12,812 nt of DNA, taken from CAZAMT01 sp964486145. Its GTDB lineage: Bacteria; Bacteroidota; Bacteroidia; Bacteroidales; JAAAOM01. Where the stretch lies: contig CAZAMT010000102.1 in the NCBI GenBank assembly GCA_964486145.1, forward strand, positions 1-12,812, written 5' to 3'. The position numbers and the translations under genes are program-made. The notes below the pieces were generated by a model that did no database searches, had not been told where the DNA came from, and was given only the letters and a program-made list of their open reading frames with translations. This document shows, piece by piece, positions 7,388 to 12,812 of the stretch (within the stretch, counting starts at the first letter, position 1; each line of letters starts with the position of its first letter).

Positions 7388-7427
7388 CGGATCAATTGAT
7401 AATCATTTTTAAAAAAAAATTAGTTAT

Positions 7428-9134
7428 ATGGACAATAATGAGGAATCCAGGTCACTCAATTTTTTAGAACAAATTATTGAAGAAGATTTAAAAAGCGGCA
7501 AAAATCAACAACGAGTACATACACGTTTTCCGCCTGAGCCGAACGGATATCTTCATATCGGTCATGCCAAGTCCATATGTCTTAATTTTGGTTTGGCCCA
7601 AAAATACAATGGTAAATGCAACCTTCGCTTTGACGATACCAACCCGGTTAAAGAGGACATCGAGTATGTTGATTCCATTAAAGAGGATATCAAATGGCTG
7701 GGGTTTGACTGGGAAGGCACTGAATTGTATGCTTCTGATTACTTTGACCAGCTTTACGATTGGGCTTTAAATCTTATAAAAAAGGGGAAGGCTTATGTTG
7801 ATGAAAGTAGTGCTGATGAAGTAGCTGCAACGAGAGGAACAATAACCCAGCCTGGTAAAGAAAGCCCTTATCGGAACAGGGCGATTGACGAAAATCTTGA
7901 TTTACTGGAACGAATGAAAAATGGTGAATTTCCAGATGGCTCAAAAGTTCTTCGTGCAAAAATTGATATGTCCTCACCCAATATGCACATGCGTGACCCT
8001 GTAATGTACCGAATTAAACATGCTCATCACCACAGAACAGGAAATAAATGGTGTATTTATCCGATGTATGATTTTGCGCATGGTCAATCAGATTATATTG
8101 AAAGTATTACTCATTCGTTTTGCACGCTTGAGTTTGAAATACACCGGCCTTTGTATGACTGGTTTTTAGACCAGATCATTGATGAAAAAGGGGACGATGT
8201 TTACCGTCCCAGGCAATATGAATTTGCCCGGCTCAACCTTAATTATACGGTTATGAGCAAACGTAAACTTCTTCAACTCGTGCAGGATGGATATGTCAGC
8301 GGATGGGATGATCCACGTATGCCAACCATAGCAGCACTGCGCCGAAGGGGTTATACACCGGCAGCTATACGGAATTTTGCTGATAGGGTTGGAGTGGCCA
8401 GGAGAGAAAATGTAATTGACGTTGGACTGCTTGAATTCTGTGTTCGCGAAGACCTGAATAGAATAGCCCAAAGAGTTATGGCAGTGTTGAATCCAATCAA
8501 GGTAATCATTGACAATTATCCTGTTGAAAAAGAGGAAGATCTGGATGCAGTTAATAATCCCGAAAATGAAAGCATGGGAACCAGAAAAGTGCCTTTTTCC
8601 CGTGAGTTGTTTATCGAACGTGATGACTTTATGGAAGATCCACCGAAAAAGTTCTTTCGACTGGCACCAGGAAGAGAAGTCCGCCTAAGGTATGCATACT
8701 TCCTTACCTGTAAAGAAGATGGAGTTGTTAAAGACAAAAACGGAAATGTAGTTGAATTGCACTGTACGTATGATCCTGATAGCAAAGGAGGACAGTCACC
8801 GGATGGAAGAAAAGTGAAGGGTACATTGCATTGGGTTTCTGCCAAACATGCAGTGCAGGCAAAGGTAAGGTTATATGATCGTTTGTTTGACAAAGAAGAC
8901 CCTGAAAAGGTAGATGAAGGCAAAGATATTTCCGCAAATATCAATTCCGATTCATTAAAAATTGTTGACGGATACATTGAGCCTTTCATTAAAACTGCTT
9001 CTAAAAACACAAAATTTCAGTTTGAAAGATTGGGTTATTATTGTTTTGATACGGAGTCATCAGCCGATACAATTATCTTTAATCGCACGGTTACGCTTCG
9101 CGATTCATGGGCTAAGATTGCGGGGAAAAAATAA
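7428..9134 (+). CDS. glnS: Glutaminyl-tRNA synthetase
   Basis: GlnRS is a class I enzyme that attaches glutamine to tRNA-Gln in the cytoplasm. The 568 residues are close to the E. coli length (554). The Rossmann domain contains FPPEPNGYLHIGHAKS (34-49) with the HIGH signature at 43-46, LRFDDTNP (66-73) and the acceptor-binding region. The KMSKS-equivalent is VMSKRKL (275-281). YDFAHGQSDYIE (214-225) and THSFCTLEFE (228-237) follow the GlnRS rather than the GluRS pattern. The anticodon-binding beta-barrels fill the C-terminal part from about residue 345. No appended YqeY-type domain is present. It appears to be monocistronic. Its stop is followed by a hairpin that lacks a T-run on this strand. 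Confidence 0.97.
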   Translation: MDNNEESRSLNFLEQIIEEDLKSGKNQQRVHTRFPPEPNGYLHIGHAKSICLNFGLAQKYNGKCNLRFDDTNPVKEDIEYVDSIKEDIKWLGFDWEGTELYASDYFDQLYDWALNLIKKGKAYVDESSADEVAATRGTITQPGKESPYRNRAIDENLDLLERMKNGEFPDGSKVLRAKIDMSSPNMHMRDPVMYRIKHAHHHRTGNKWCIYPMYDFAHGQSDYIESITHSFCTLEFEIHRPLYDWFLDQIIDEKGDDVYRPRQYEFARLNLNYTVMSKRKLLQLVQDGYVSGWDDPRMPTIAALRRRGYTPAAIRNFADRVGVARRENVIDVGLLEFCVREDLNRIAQRVMAVLNPIKVIIDNYPVEKEEDLDAVNNPENESMGTRKVPFSRELFIERDDFMEDPPKKFFRLAPGREVRLRYAYFLTCKEDGVVKDKNGNVVELHCTYDPDSKGGQSPDGRKVKGTLHWVSAKHAVQAKVRLYDRLFDKEDPEKVDEGKDISANINSDSLKIVDGYIEPFIKTASKNTKFQFERLGYYCFDTESSADTIIFNRTVTLRDSWAKIAGKK

Positions 9135-9143
9135 TTTTTGCAC

Positions 9144-9168
9144 AAAAAAAGGCTCCCTTTCGGGAGCC
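9144..9168 (-). terminator. Intrinsic terminator of the candidate small RNA
   Basis: Read on the minus strand, GGCTCCC (9168-9162), loop GAAA and GGGAGCC (9157-9151) form a perfect 7-bp GC-rich stem followed by seven T residues (9150-9144). On the plus strand the stem is followed by TATGCC, not a T-run, so it is a poor terminator for glnS in that direction. Confidence 0.75.
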
Positions 9169-9173
9169 TATGC

Positions 9174-9206
9174 CTAACTACTAACTAAACCTAACTAACT
9201 ACTAAC
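9174..9206. repeat. Short direct repeats of CTAAC (UUAG tract on the minus strand)
   Basis: CTAACTACTAAC occurs at 9174-9185 and again at 9195-9206, a 21-base period, with further CTAAC units between and after. The whole stretch 9173-9218 contains no G on the plus strand, so the minus-strand RNA has no C there and should stay largely unpaired. Confidence 0.8.
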
Positions 9207-9274
9207 CTAATTTATTATGAAAAAACGTATCTTTTATTATATACACTGTTTAAATGCTGTCAATGTTATGTGTA

Positions 9275-9303
9275 CAAAGCTAAGTAATAACTCAGTTAAC
9301 AAA
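9275..9303 (-). promoter_or_regulatory. Minus-strand promoter of the candidate small RNA
   Basis: On the minus strand TTTG (9303-9300) is followed after 17 bases by TAGCTTTG (9282-9275), a full match to the Bacteroidota -33/-7 consensus. No minus-strand protein gene follows, only the short interval ending at the terminator. Confidence 0.6.
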
Positions 9304-9313
9304 TGATAACGAA

Positions 9314-9330
9314 TGTTAAAGATTGTTAAA
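9314..9330. promoter_or_regulatory. Direct repeats TGTTAAA with 10-base period
   Basis: TGTTAAA at 9314-9320 and at 9324-9330 are one helical turn apart, the arrangement bound by OmpR/PhoB-family regulators. Related hexamers TTAACA occur at 9296-9301 and 9348-9353. The pair lies 10 bases upstream of the -33 element of the candidate small RNA and about 45-60 bases upstream of the sensor-kinase start. RprY, encoded next to the kinase, is the obvious candidate binder, but this is inferred. Confidence 0.4.
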
Positions 9331-9357
9331 TCCCTGTATCCAATGACTTAACAATAT

Positions 9358-9365
9358 TATTTTTG
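9358..9365 (+). promoter_or_regulatory. Possible -7 element for the sensor-kinase gene
   Basis: TATTTTTG matches TAnnTTTG and lies 7 bases before the kinase ATG. If used, the mRNA would be nearly leaderless. No TTG was found 17-23 bases upstream, only CTG at 9334-9336, so a regulator may be needed or the match may be chance. Confidence 0.35.
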
Positions 9366-9372
9366 CGTTGTT

Positions 9373-10944
9373 ATGAAGAAAAAGTGGATCTGGATTCTGG
9401 CTTCGGGTATTTCATTGGCCCTTATCGGTCTCATCGCTGTGCAGGCGTACTGGATAAAAAGTGCACTTGAAGTTAAAGAAAAACAGTTTGGCCAATTGGT
9501 AAGCCAGTCAATGGTGAATACCGTAAGAGAACTTGAACAACAGGAAGTACTTACAAACGTGTACCGCGAGTATTTACCAATGCCCGATTCGTTTTTAAAT
9601 TATCCGGAAGTAGTTACGTATCGGGACTCCAGTGTTGTAAACGTTCCCGGTGGAAGCATCAAACAAAAAACCAAAGACGATGTAATAATTTCGAGACAAG
9701 GCATAACGGAATATTTTAGTTCGAGTTTTTGGTTTTCGGCAACTGATTCTGCATTTTTAAACAAAAAGAGCAATGAATACATGAGGCATGAGCCTGGTGT
9801 TTCAGCATCCAACCAAAAAATTCCGGCGAGAATAAAACAAGGATATATCAACCAGAAAGTAATTGTTGACCGGGTCGTACGTGACTTATTCAAGCCAAAG
9901 GATGTACGGGATAAAATTACCAGGGAGCAATTGCAGGCTGTCCTGGCAAAAAACCTGAAACAAACCGATTTAAATCTTGATTTTGAATTTGCTGTATTGC
10001 GAAATAACAATACCATTGTTTATAAATCGGATGATTTCAATCCGGCCAGATACCAGTCAAAAAAATACAGGGTTCAGCTATTTCCCAGTGATTATCTGTC
10101 TGATCCGAGTTATTTATACCTGTATTTTCCTACTGAGCGAAATTTTATTTTTAATTCACTTAGTTTCATGTCCATTTCTTCAATGGCACTAACCCTGGTA
10201 ATAATCCTAAGTTTTGCATTTACGATTGTCATTATTTTCCGACAAAAGAAAATGTCAGAAATAAGGAATGATTTTGTTAGTAACATGACCCACGAGCTAA
10301 AAACTCCTATAAGTACCATTTCACTGGCATCGCAAATGCTTGAAGATAAAACCATTCCTGTTGAAAAGAAAAATATTGATCACATATCGGGAATTATTAA
10401 AGATGAAAGCAAACGACTCGGATTACAGGTTGAAAAAGTGCTTCAAATGGCCGTTTTTGACCAGGGTAAGTTGAAATTGCGTCGCAAAAACATTGATGTG
10501 ATGGAGGTAATCAACAAAGTACTTACCAATTTTTCTATCCAGCTAAAAGACAAAAATGGAACGATTGATGTAGATTTCAGAGCAGATAAAACAAAAGTGT
10601 ATGGTGATAGCGTTCACATGACCAATATCATTGCCAACCTGTTAGACAATGCCTTGAAATACAGCAAAGAAACACCAGAAATTCAGGTGAAAACCTGGAA
10701 TAGTAATCAGTTGATAAACATCAGCATAAAAGATAATGGCATTGGGATTAGCAAGGAAAACCAGAAACGCATTTTTGAAAAGTTTTACCGGGTTCCAACC
10801 GGCAATGTTCATAACGTGAAAGGATTTGGCCTTGGCCTGAGTTATGTTAAGAAAATTGTGGAAGTACATGAGGGTAAAATCGGGGTGAAAAGTGAGCCGG
10901 GCAGGGGCACAGAATTTGTCTTAAGCTTTGAAGTGACAGAATGA
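9373..10944 (+). CDS. rprX: Sensor histidine kinase, RprX-like
   Basis: The 523-residue protein has TM1 at about 8-27, a periplasmic sensor region of about 235 residues with no recognised domain, and TM2 at about 267-289. The HisKA domain holds the phosphorylated His307 in FVSNMTHELKTP (301-312). The ATPase domain has the N box NIIANLLDNALKYS (418-431), G1 DNGIGI (454-459), F box FEKFYRV (468-474) and G2 GFGLGLSYVKKIVEVHEG (484-501). TM2 leads almost directly into HisKA, so a HAMP domain is absent. The architecture and the adjacent regulator match the Bacteroides RprX/RprY pair, hence the symbol, which is by resemblance only. The signal sensed is unknown. The regulator gene begins 41 bases downstream. 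Confidence 0.9.
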   Translation: MKKKWIWILASGISLALIGLIAVQAYWIKSALEVKEKQFGQLVSQSMVNTVRELEQQEVLTNVYREYLPMPDSFLNYPEVVTYRDSSVVNVPGGSIKQKTKDDVIISRQGITEYFSSSFWFSATDSAFLNKKSNEYMRHEPGVSASNQKIPARIKQGYINQKVIVDRVVRDLFKPKDVRDKITREQLQAVLAKNLKQTDLNLDFEFAVLRNNNTIVYKSDDFNPARYQSKKYRVQLFPSDYLSDPSYLYLYFPTERNFIFNSLSFMSISSMALTLVIILSFAFTIVIIFRQKKMSEIRNDFVSNMTHELKTPISTISLASQMLEDKTIPVEKKNIDHISGIIKDESKRLGLQVEKVLQMAVFDQGKLKLRRKNIDVMEVINKVLTNFSIQLKDKNGTIDVDFRADKTKVYGDSVHMTNIIANLLDNALKYSKETPEIQVKTWNSNQLINISIKDNGIGISKENQKRIFEKFYRVPTGNVHNVKGFGLGLSYVKKIVEVHEGKIGVKSEPGRGTEFVLSFEVTE

Positions 10945-10961
10945 TTTTCCACCGATCTGTT

Positions 10962-10969
10962 TATATTTG
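10962..10969 (+). promoter_or_regulatory. Possible -7 element for the response-regulator gene
   Basis: TATATTTG matches TAnnTTTG in the 41-base gap between the kinase and regulator genes, 16 bases before the regulator ATG. No -33 TTG at the right distance was found. It may allow extra expression of the regulator on top of cotranscription. Confidence 0.3.
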
Positions 10970-10985
10970 AATTAAAAATCAGGCC

Positions 10986-11669
10986 ATGGTAAAAATTATG
11001 CTTGCTGAAGATGACGAAAACCTGGGATCTTTGCTTAAAGAATACTTAAAGGCAAAAGATTATGAAACCGACTGGTTCCTGAATGGCGAAGAAGCAATAT
11101 CTGCTTTCAAGCCAAATCAATATGATATATGTATTCTGGATGTGATGATGCCGATTAAAGACGGGTTTACGCTGGCAAAAGAAATTCGTCAACAGGACAA
11201 TCATATCCCTGTCCTTTTTTTAACAGCAAAATCGATGAAAGAGGATGTGCTGGAAGGCTTTTCCATTGGAGCTGATGATTATGTGACAAAACCATTTAGC
11301 ATGGAAGAACTCCTATACCGGGTTGAAGCTATTTTGCGCCGCACCATGAATCAACAGAAACCGGATGAACAATACCAGTTTAGCCTTGGATCCTACAACT
11401 TCAATGCTCATAAGCAGATGCTCGTTCGGAACGGAAATGAACAAAAACTAACAACAAAGGAATCAGAATTACTTCGGTTGTTGTGCCAAAACAAAAACCA
11501 GGTATTGGAACGAAACTATGCATTGAATACTATTTGGGCTGATGACAGCTATTTCAATGCAAGAAGCATGGATGTTTACATTACTAAATTGCGTAAATAC
11601 CTGAAGGACGATCCATCTGTTCAGATTTTAAACATTCATGGAAAAGGATTTCGGTTGATCGATGGATAA
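10986..11669 (+). CDS. rprY: OmpR-family response regulator, RprY-like
   Basis: The 227-residue protein has a receiver domain with acidic pair Asp9/Asp10 (LAEDDENLG), phospho-acceptor Asp52 in CILDVMMPIKDGF, Thr80 in FLTAK and Lys102 in YVTKPFSMEEL. A winged-helix DNA-binding domain follows from about residue 130, with LTTKESELLRLLC (155-167), the recognition region NARSMDVYITKLRKYLKDDP (191-210) and the wing INIHGKGFRLI. From memory, the receiver motifs (AEDDENLG, ADDYVTKPFSMEEL) and the TTKESELL and YFNARSMDVYITKLRK segments closely match Bacteroides RprY. All phosphorylation residues are intact, so it should act with the adjacent kinase as a DNA-binding regulator. Its targets are unknown; the TGTTAAA repeats at 9314-9330 are a candidate site. 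Confidence 0.92.
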   Translation: MVKIMLAEDDENLGSLLKEYLKAKDYETDWFLNGEEAISAFKPNQYDICILDVMMPIKDGFTLAKEIRQQDNHIPVLFLTAKSMKEDVLEGFSIGADDYVTKPFSMEELLYRVEAILRRTMNQQKPDEQYQFSLGSYNFNAHKQMLVRNGNEQKLTTKESELLRLLCQNKNQVLERNYALNTIWADDSYFNARSMDVYITKLRKYLKDDPSVQILNIHGKGFRLIDG

Positions 11670-11705
11670 ACAAACCATTGGTTTGATATCAACGGTTTGT
11701 TTATC
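11665..11705. terminator. Bidirectional terminator between convergent genes
   Basis: GATAAACAAACC (11665-11676) and GGTTTGTTTATC (11694-11705) form a perfect 12-bp stem. After one mismatch, TTG (11678-11680) and CAA (11690-11692) can add three more pairs. The left arm contains the stop codon of the response regulator, and the right arm ends 11 bases before the end of the GerW-like gene. The arms are A/T-rich with T-runs in both directions, which fits termination of both transcripts, although no separate long T tail follows. Confidence 0.6.
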
Positions 11706-11716
11706 CGCAAATGAGA

Positions 11717-12076
11717 CTATTCCTTCGTCTTTTCCACAATTTTTTCAATCAAATCGGGCACCTTATCAAATACTGATGCCAAACCTGATTTTTTATCTGC
11801 CGGAATAAATGAAATCTCACCTCCTTTTGTAGCAAGAAACCCAATAGGTGAAATTCCAATTCCAGCTCCAGCACCACCTCCTGTTCCCGATGCCTTCTTT
11901 TTAGGATCATCACCGGATCCTCCTCCTGTGCCGTAACCAATACCAATGCGTATTACAGGTTTACAGGTAAATTCACCAAGTTTAAATTCTTCACCAATGA
12001 CTGTATCGGTATTTGCAAAGCTTTTTACACTGTCTGAGATTTTGTTTAACATCTCTTCAAAATTTAATTCTGCCAT
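11717..12076 (-). CDS. GerW/YtfJ family protein
   Basis: The 119-residue protein matches the GerW family (Bacillus subtilis YtfJ, a sporulation or germination protein). It has an N-terminal helix (FEEMLNKISDSVKSF, 6-20), then TVIGEEFKLGEFTCKPVIRIGIGYGTGGG (25-53) and a Gly-rich core GTGGGAGAGIGISPIGFLA (64-82). It ends with EISFIPADKK and an amphipathic helix (VPDLIEKIVEKTKE). Homologues occur in non-sporulating bacteria with unknown role. No signal peptide is visible. It lies 11 bases downstream of the DUF2953-like gene on the same strand, and the two are clearly an operon. Confidence 0.9.
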   Translation of the reverse strand: MAELNFEEMLNKISDSVKSFANTDTVIGEEFKLGEFTCKPVIRIGIGYGTGGGSGDDPKKKASGTGGGAGAGIGISPIGFLATKGGEISFIPADKKSGLASVFDKVPDLIEKIVEKTKE

Positions 12077-12087
12077 GATTATTGTTT

Positions 12088-12624
12088 TTAGGATTTAAAT
12101 ATAAATGTTCGTATTGCAATTCTAATGAAATTGAAAATTCTGTTTTTTACAATGATTTCAAACTCATTGGTTTCCTGAAAATTTATTATTAAATGTCGTT
12201 TATTGTTGCTAACAGCAGCAAAAACCGGCATCAGACGGGCATTCAGAACATAATCCCCGGTATCCATGTTCCAATAAAGTTTTTCTATGGTAAACGATTT
12301 CATTATTCTAATGGCCATTTTCCTGATTTTATTGATAGGAATGCTTCCATCTTTTTTTCTTTTCTTTTTCTTTTTCTCAGGTTTCTCTTTTTTCTTTGGT
12401 TTTTTGCTTTTCCCTGGTTTTAGAGGATCAAATTTTATTGGAATGGCTGTAATCCATAATTTAAAAATCAGGAAATCATCGGTTGGAATGATCATACCCC
12501 GAATAATTCCCGGAAGGATAACCTCGTACCGATGCTTCATGGTATTGATTTTAAACCTGATAGGCCCGAAAATTAACCATACAAAGAATAACATTATCGC
12601 TGTTAGAATGATCCATCCAATCAT
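12088..12624 (-). CDS. DUF2953-like membrane protein (YtfI-type)
   Basis: The 178-residue protein has one N-terminal membrane segment (IGWIILTAIMLFFVWLIFGP, 2-21) and a beta-rich stretch to about residue 68. A strongly basic Lys-rich linker follows (69-91, repeated KK and EKKKK), then a C-terminal part with FTIEKLYWNMDTGDYVLNA (111-129). That segment resembles the conserved core of DUF2953 proteins such as B. subtilis YtfI (region with IEKL and a following GxGD-like turn). The adjacency to a GerW/YtfJ gene supports the call, because ytfI and ytfJ are neighbours in Bacillus. The overall match is divergent, so the family call is tentative. It may anchor or position the GerW-like partner at the membrane (inference). 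Confidence 0.65.
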   Translation of the reverse strand: MIGWIILTAIMLFFVWLIFGPIRFKINTMKHRYEVILPGIIRGMIIPTDDFLIFKLWITAIPIKFDPLKPGKSKKPKKKEKPEKKKKKRKKDGSIPINKIRKMAIRIMKSFTIEKLYWNMDTGDYVLNARLMPVFAAVSNNKRHLIINFQETNEFEIIVKNRIFNFIRIAIRTFIFKS

Positions 12625-12745
12625 ATGGACAAATTACAAAATATATACATCACATACATACTGTAAAATATTAAAAATACATTAACAATTACATTGTTTG
12701 AATAATTTAGCCTTATCATCCCTTTGAACCATCAAAATACCGACC

Positions 12746-12812
12746 ATGAACATTTGCTCCCGGAATATTTATAGGGTTAACATTTTTGCTATCTTCGGGA
12801 AAGAAAATCTAA
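12746..12812 (+). CDS. Possible start of a gene running off the right edge
   Basis: An ATG at 12746 opens a frame (MNICSRNIYRVNIFAIFG...) that stays open for 22 codons to the window edge. There is no signal peptide, recognisable motif or clear promoter; TAATTTAG at 12703-12710 is a one-mismatch -7 element without a -33 partner. The fragment is too short to judge and may not be coding. The rest of 12625-12745 shows nothing recognisable. Confidence 0.2.
   Translation, partial: MNICSRNIYRVNIFAIFGKENL

Larger units (their letters stand above)
9144..9271 (-). ncRNA. Candidate small RNA, about 125 nt
   Basis: A minus-strand transcription unit is predicted from signals at both ends. Upstream there is a consensus promoter, TTTG-N17-TAGCTTTG (9303 to 9275); downstream there is an intrinsic terminator with a U7 run ending at 9144. 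The RNA would start around 9271-9268 with a possible short 5' stem (ACAC with GUGU). A loosely structured middle follows, then a C-free tract with seven UUAG units (9218 to 9175) and the terminator hairpin. No minus-strand reading frame of note lies within it. I do not recognise it as a named RNA family. The exact start is an estimate from promoter spacing. Both signals could have arisen by chance, but their agreement in orientation and distance makes a real small RNA likely. Confidence 0.6.

Noticed and set aside
9151..9168. Hairpin as the terminator of glnS
   Set aside because: On the plus strand the stem is followed by TATGCC with no T-run. The T7 run is only on the other strand, so it is assigned to the minus-strand transcript.
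9217..9306. Plus-strand small reading frame (29 codons, MKKRIFYYIHCLNAVN...) preceded by an A/C/T-only leader and hairpin
   Set aside because: It overlaps the minus-strand small-RNA signals, the residues show no recognisable pattern, and no plus-strand promoter with proper spacing precedes it. The minus-strand reading explains the hairpin, its T-run and the G-free tract better.
12193..12685. Plus-strand frames rich in Phe and Leu opposite the DUF2953-like gene
   Set aside because: The poly-Phe stretches are the antisense of the Lys-rich linker of the real minus-strand gene.
12714..12811. Minus-strand peptide (FPEDSKNVNPINIPGANVHGRYFDGSKG) at the right edge
   Set aside because: It looks protein-like, but the frame is bounded by a TAG at 12811-12809 and has no start codon, so within the window it cannot be an intact gene. 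A relic is possible but unsupported.

Overview
The window looks like chromosome from a Bacteroidota species, most likely on the Bacteroidales/Marinilabiliales side. It is AT-rich and its genes mostly lack Shine-Dalgarno sequences. Several intergenic regions carry the phylum's own promoter type (TTTG, about 17-18 nt, TAnnTTTG). The gene families also fit: a SusC-like TonB-dependent receptor with an N-terminal CarboxypepD_reg-like domain, a GSCFA protein, and a sensor kinase/regulator pair close to Bacteroides RprX/RprY. No insertion sequence, CRISPR array, tRNA or rRNA was seen. The gene content is ordinary chromosomal housekeeping and accessory material.

Layout. 1-1023 (minus): a partial ankyrin-repeat protein running off the left edge, preceded by a YjbQ/UPF0047 gene. 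1076-6171 (plus): an alpha/beta hydrolase and a GSCFA protein 3 nt apart, then a TonB-dependent receptor and a DUF2271-like lipoprotein 10 nt apart. 6373-6768 (plus): a stand-alone receiver-fold protein whose phospho-acceptor Asp is replaced by Glu, behind a good promoter. 6774-7333 (minus): a Cys-rich CWC protein and FolB. 7428-9134 (plus): glutaminyl-tRNA synthetase, divergent from folB. 9135-9372: an intergenic region that looks like a small-RNA gene on the minus strand. 9373-11669 (plus): an RprX-like sensor histidine kinase and an RprY-like OmpR-family regulator. 11717-12624 (minus): a GerW/YtfJ-family protein and a DUF2953-like membrane protein, convergent with the regulator across a strong palindromic terminator. 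The last ~190 bases hold no recognisable gene except a possible gene start at the edge.

How the parts may work together. The receptor and lipoprotein probably form one outer-membrane/periplasmic uptake or redox unit. The lipoprotein contains a DAVTGAT sequence matching the flavinylation-site consensus of FMN-binding proteins. The GerW-like and DUF2953-like genes reproduce the ytfJ-ytfI pair of spore-forming Firmicutes in an apparently non-sporulating phylum.

The most interesting signal is between glnS and the sensor kinase. On the minus strand a consensus promoter (TTTG-N17-TAGCTTTG) and a textbook intrinsic terminator (7-bp GC-rich stem, GAAA loop, U7) bracket about 125 nt. The 3' half of that RNA is a C-free tract of repeated UUAG. 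Direct repeats TGTTAAA-N3-TGTTAAA lie just upstream of this promoter and upstream of the kinase gene. This suggests a two-component-system-controlled small RNA, which is inferred and not demonstrated.
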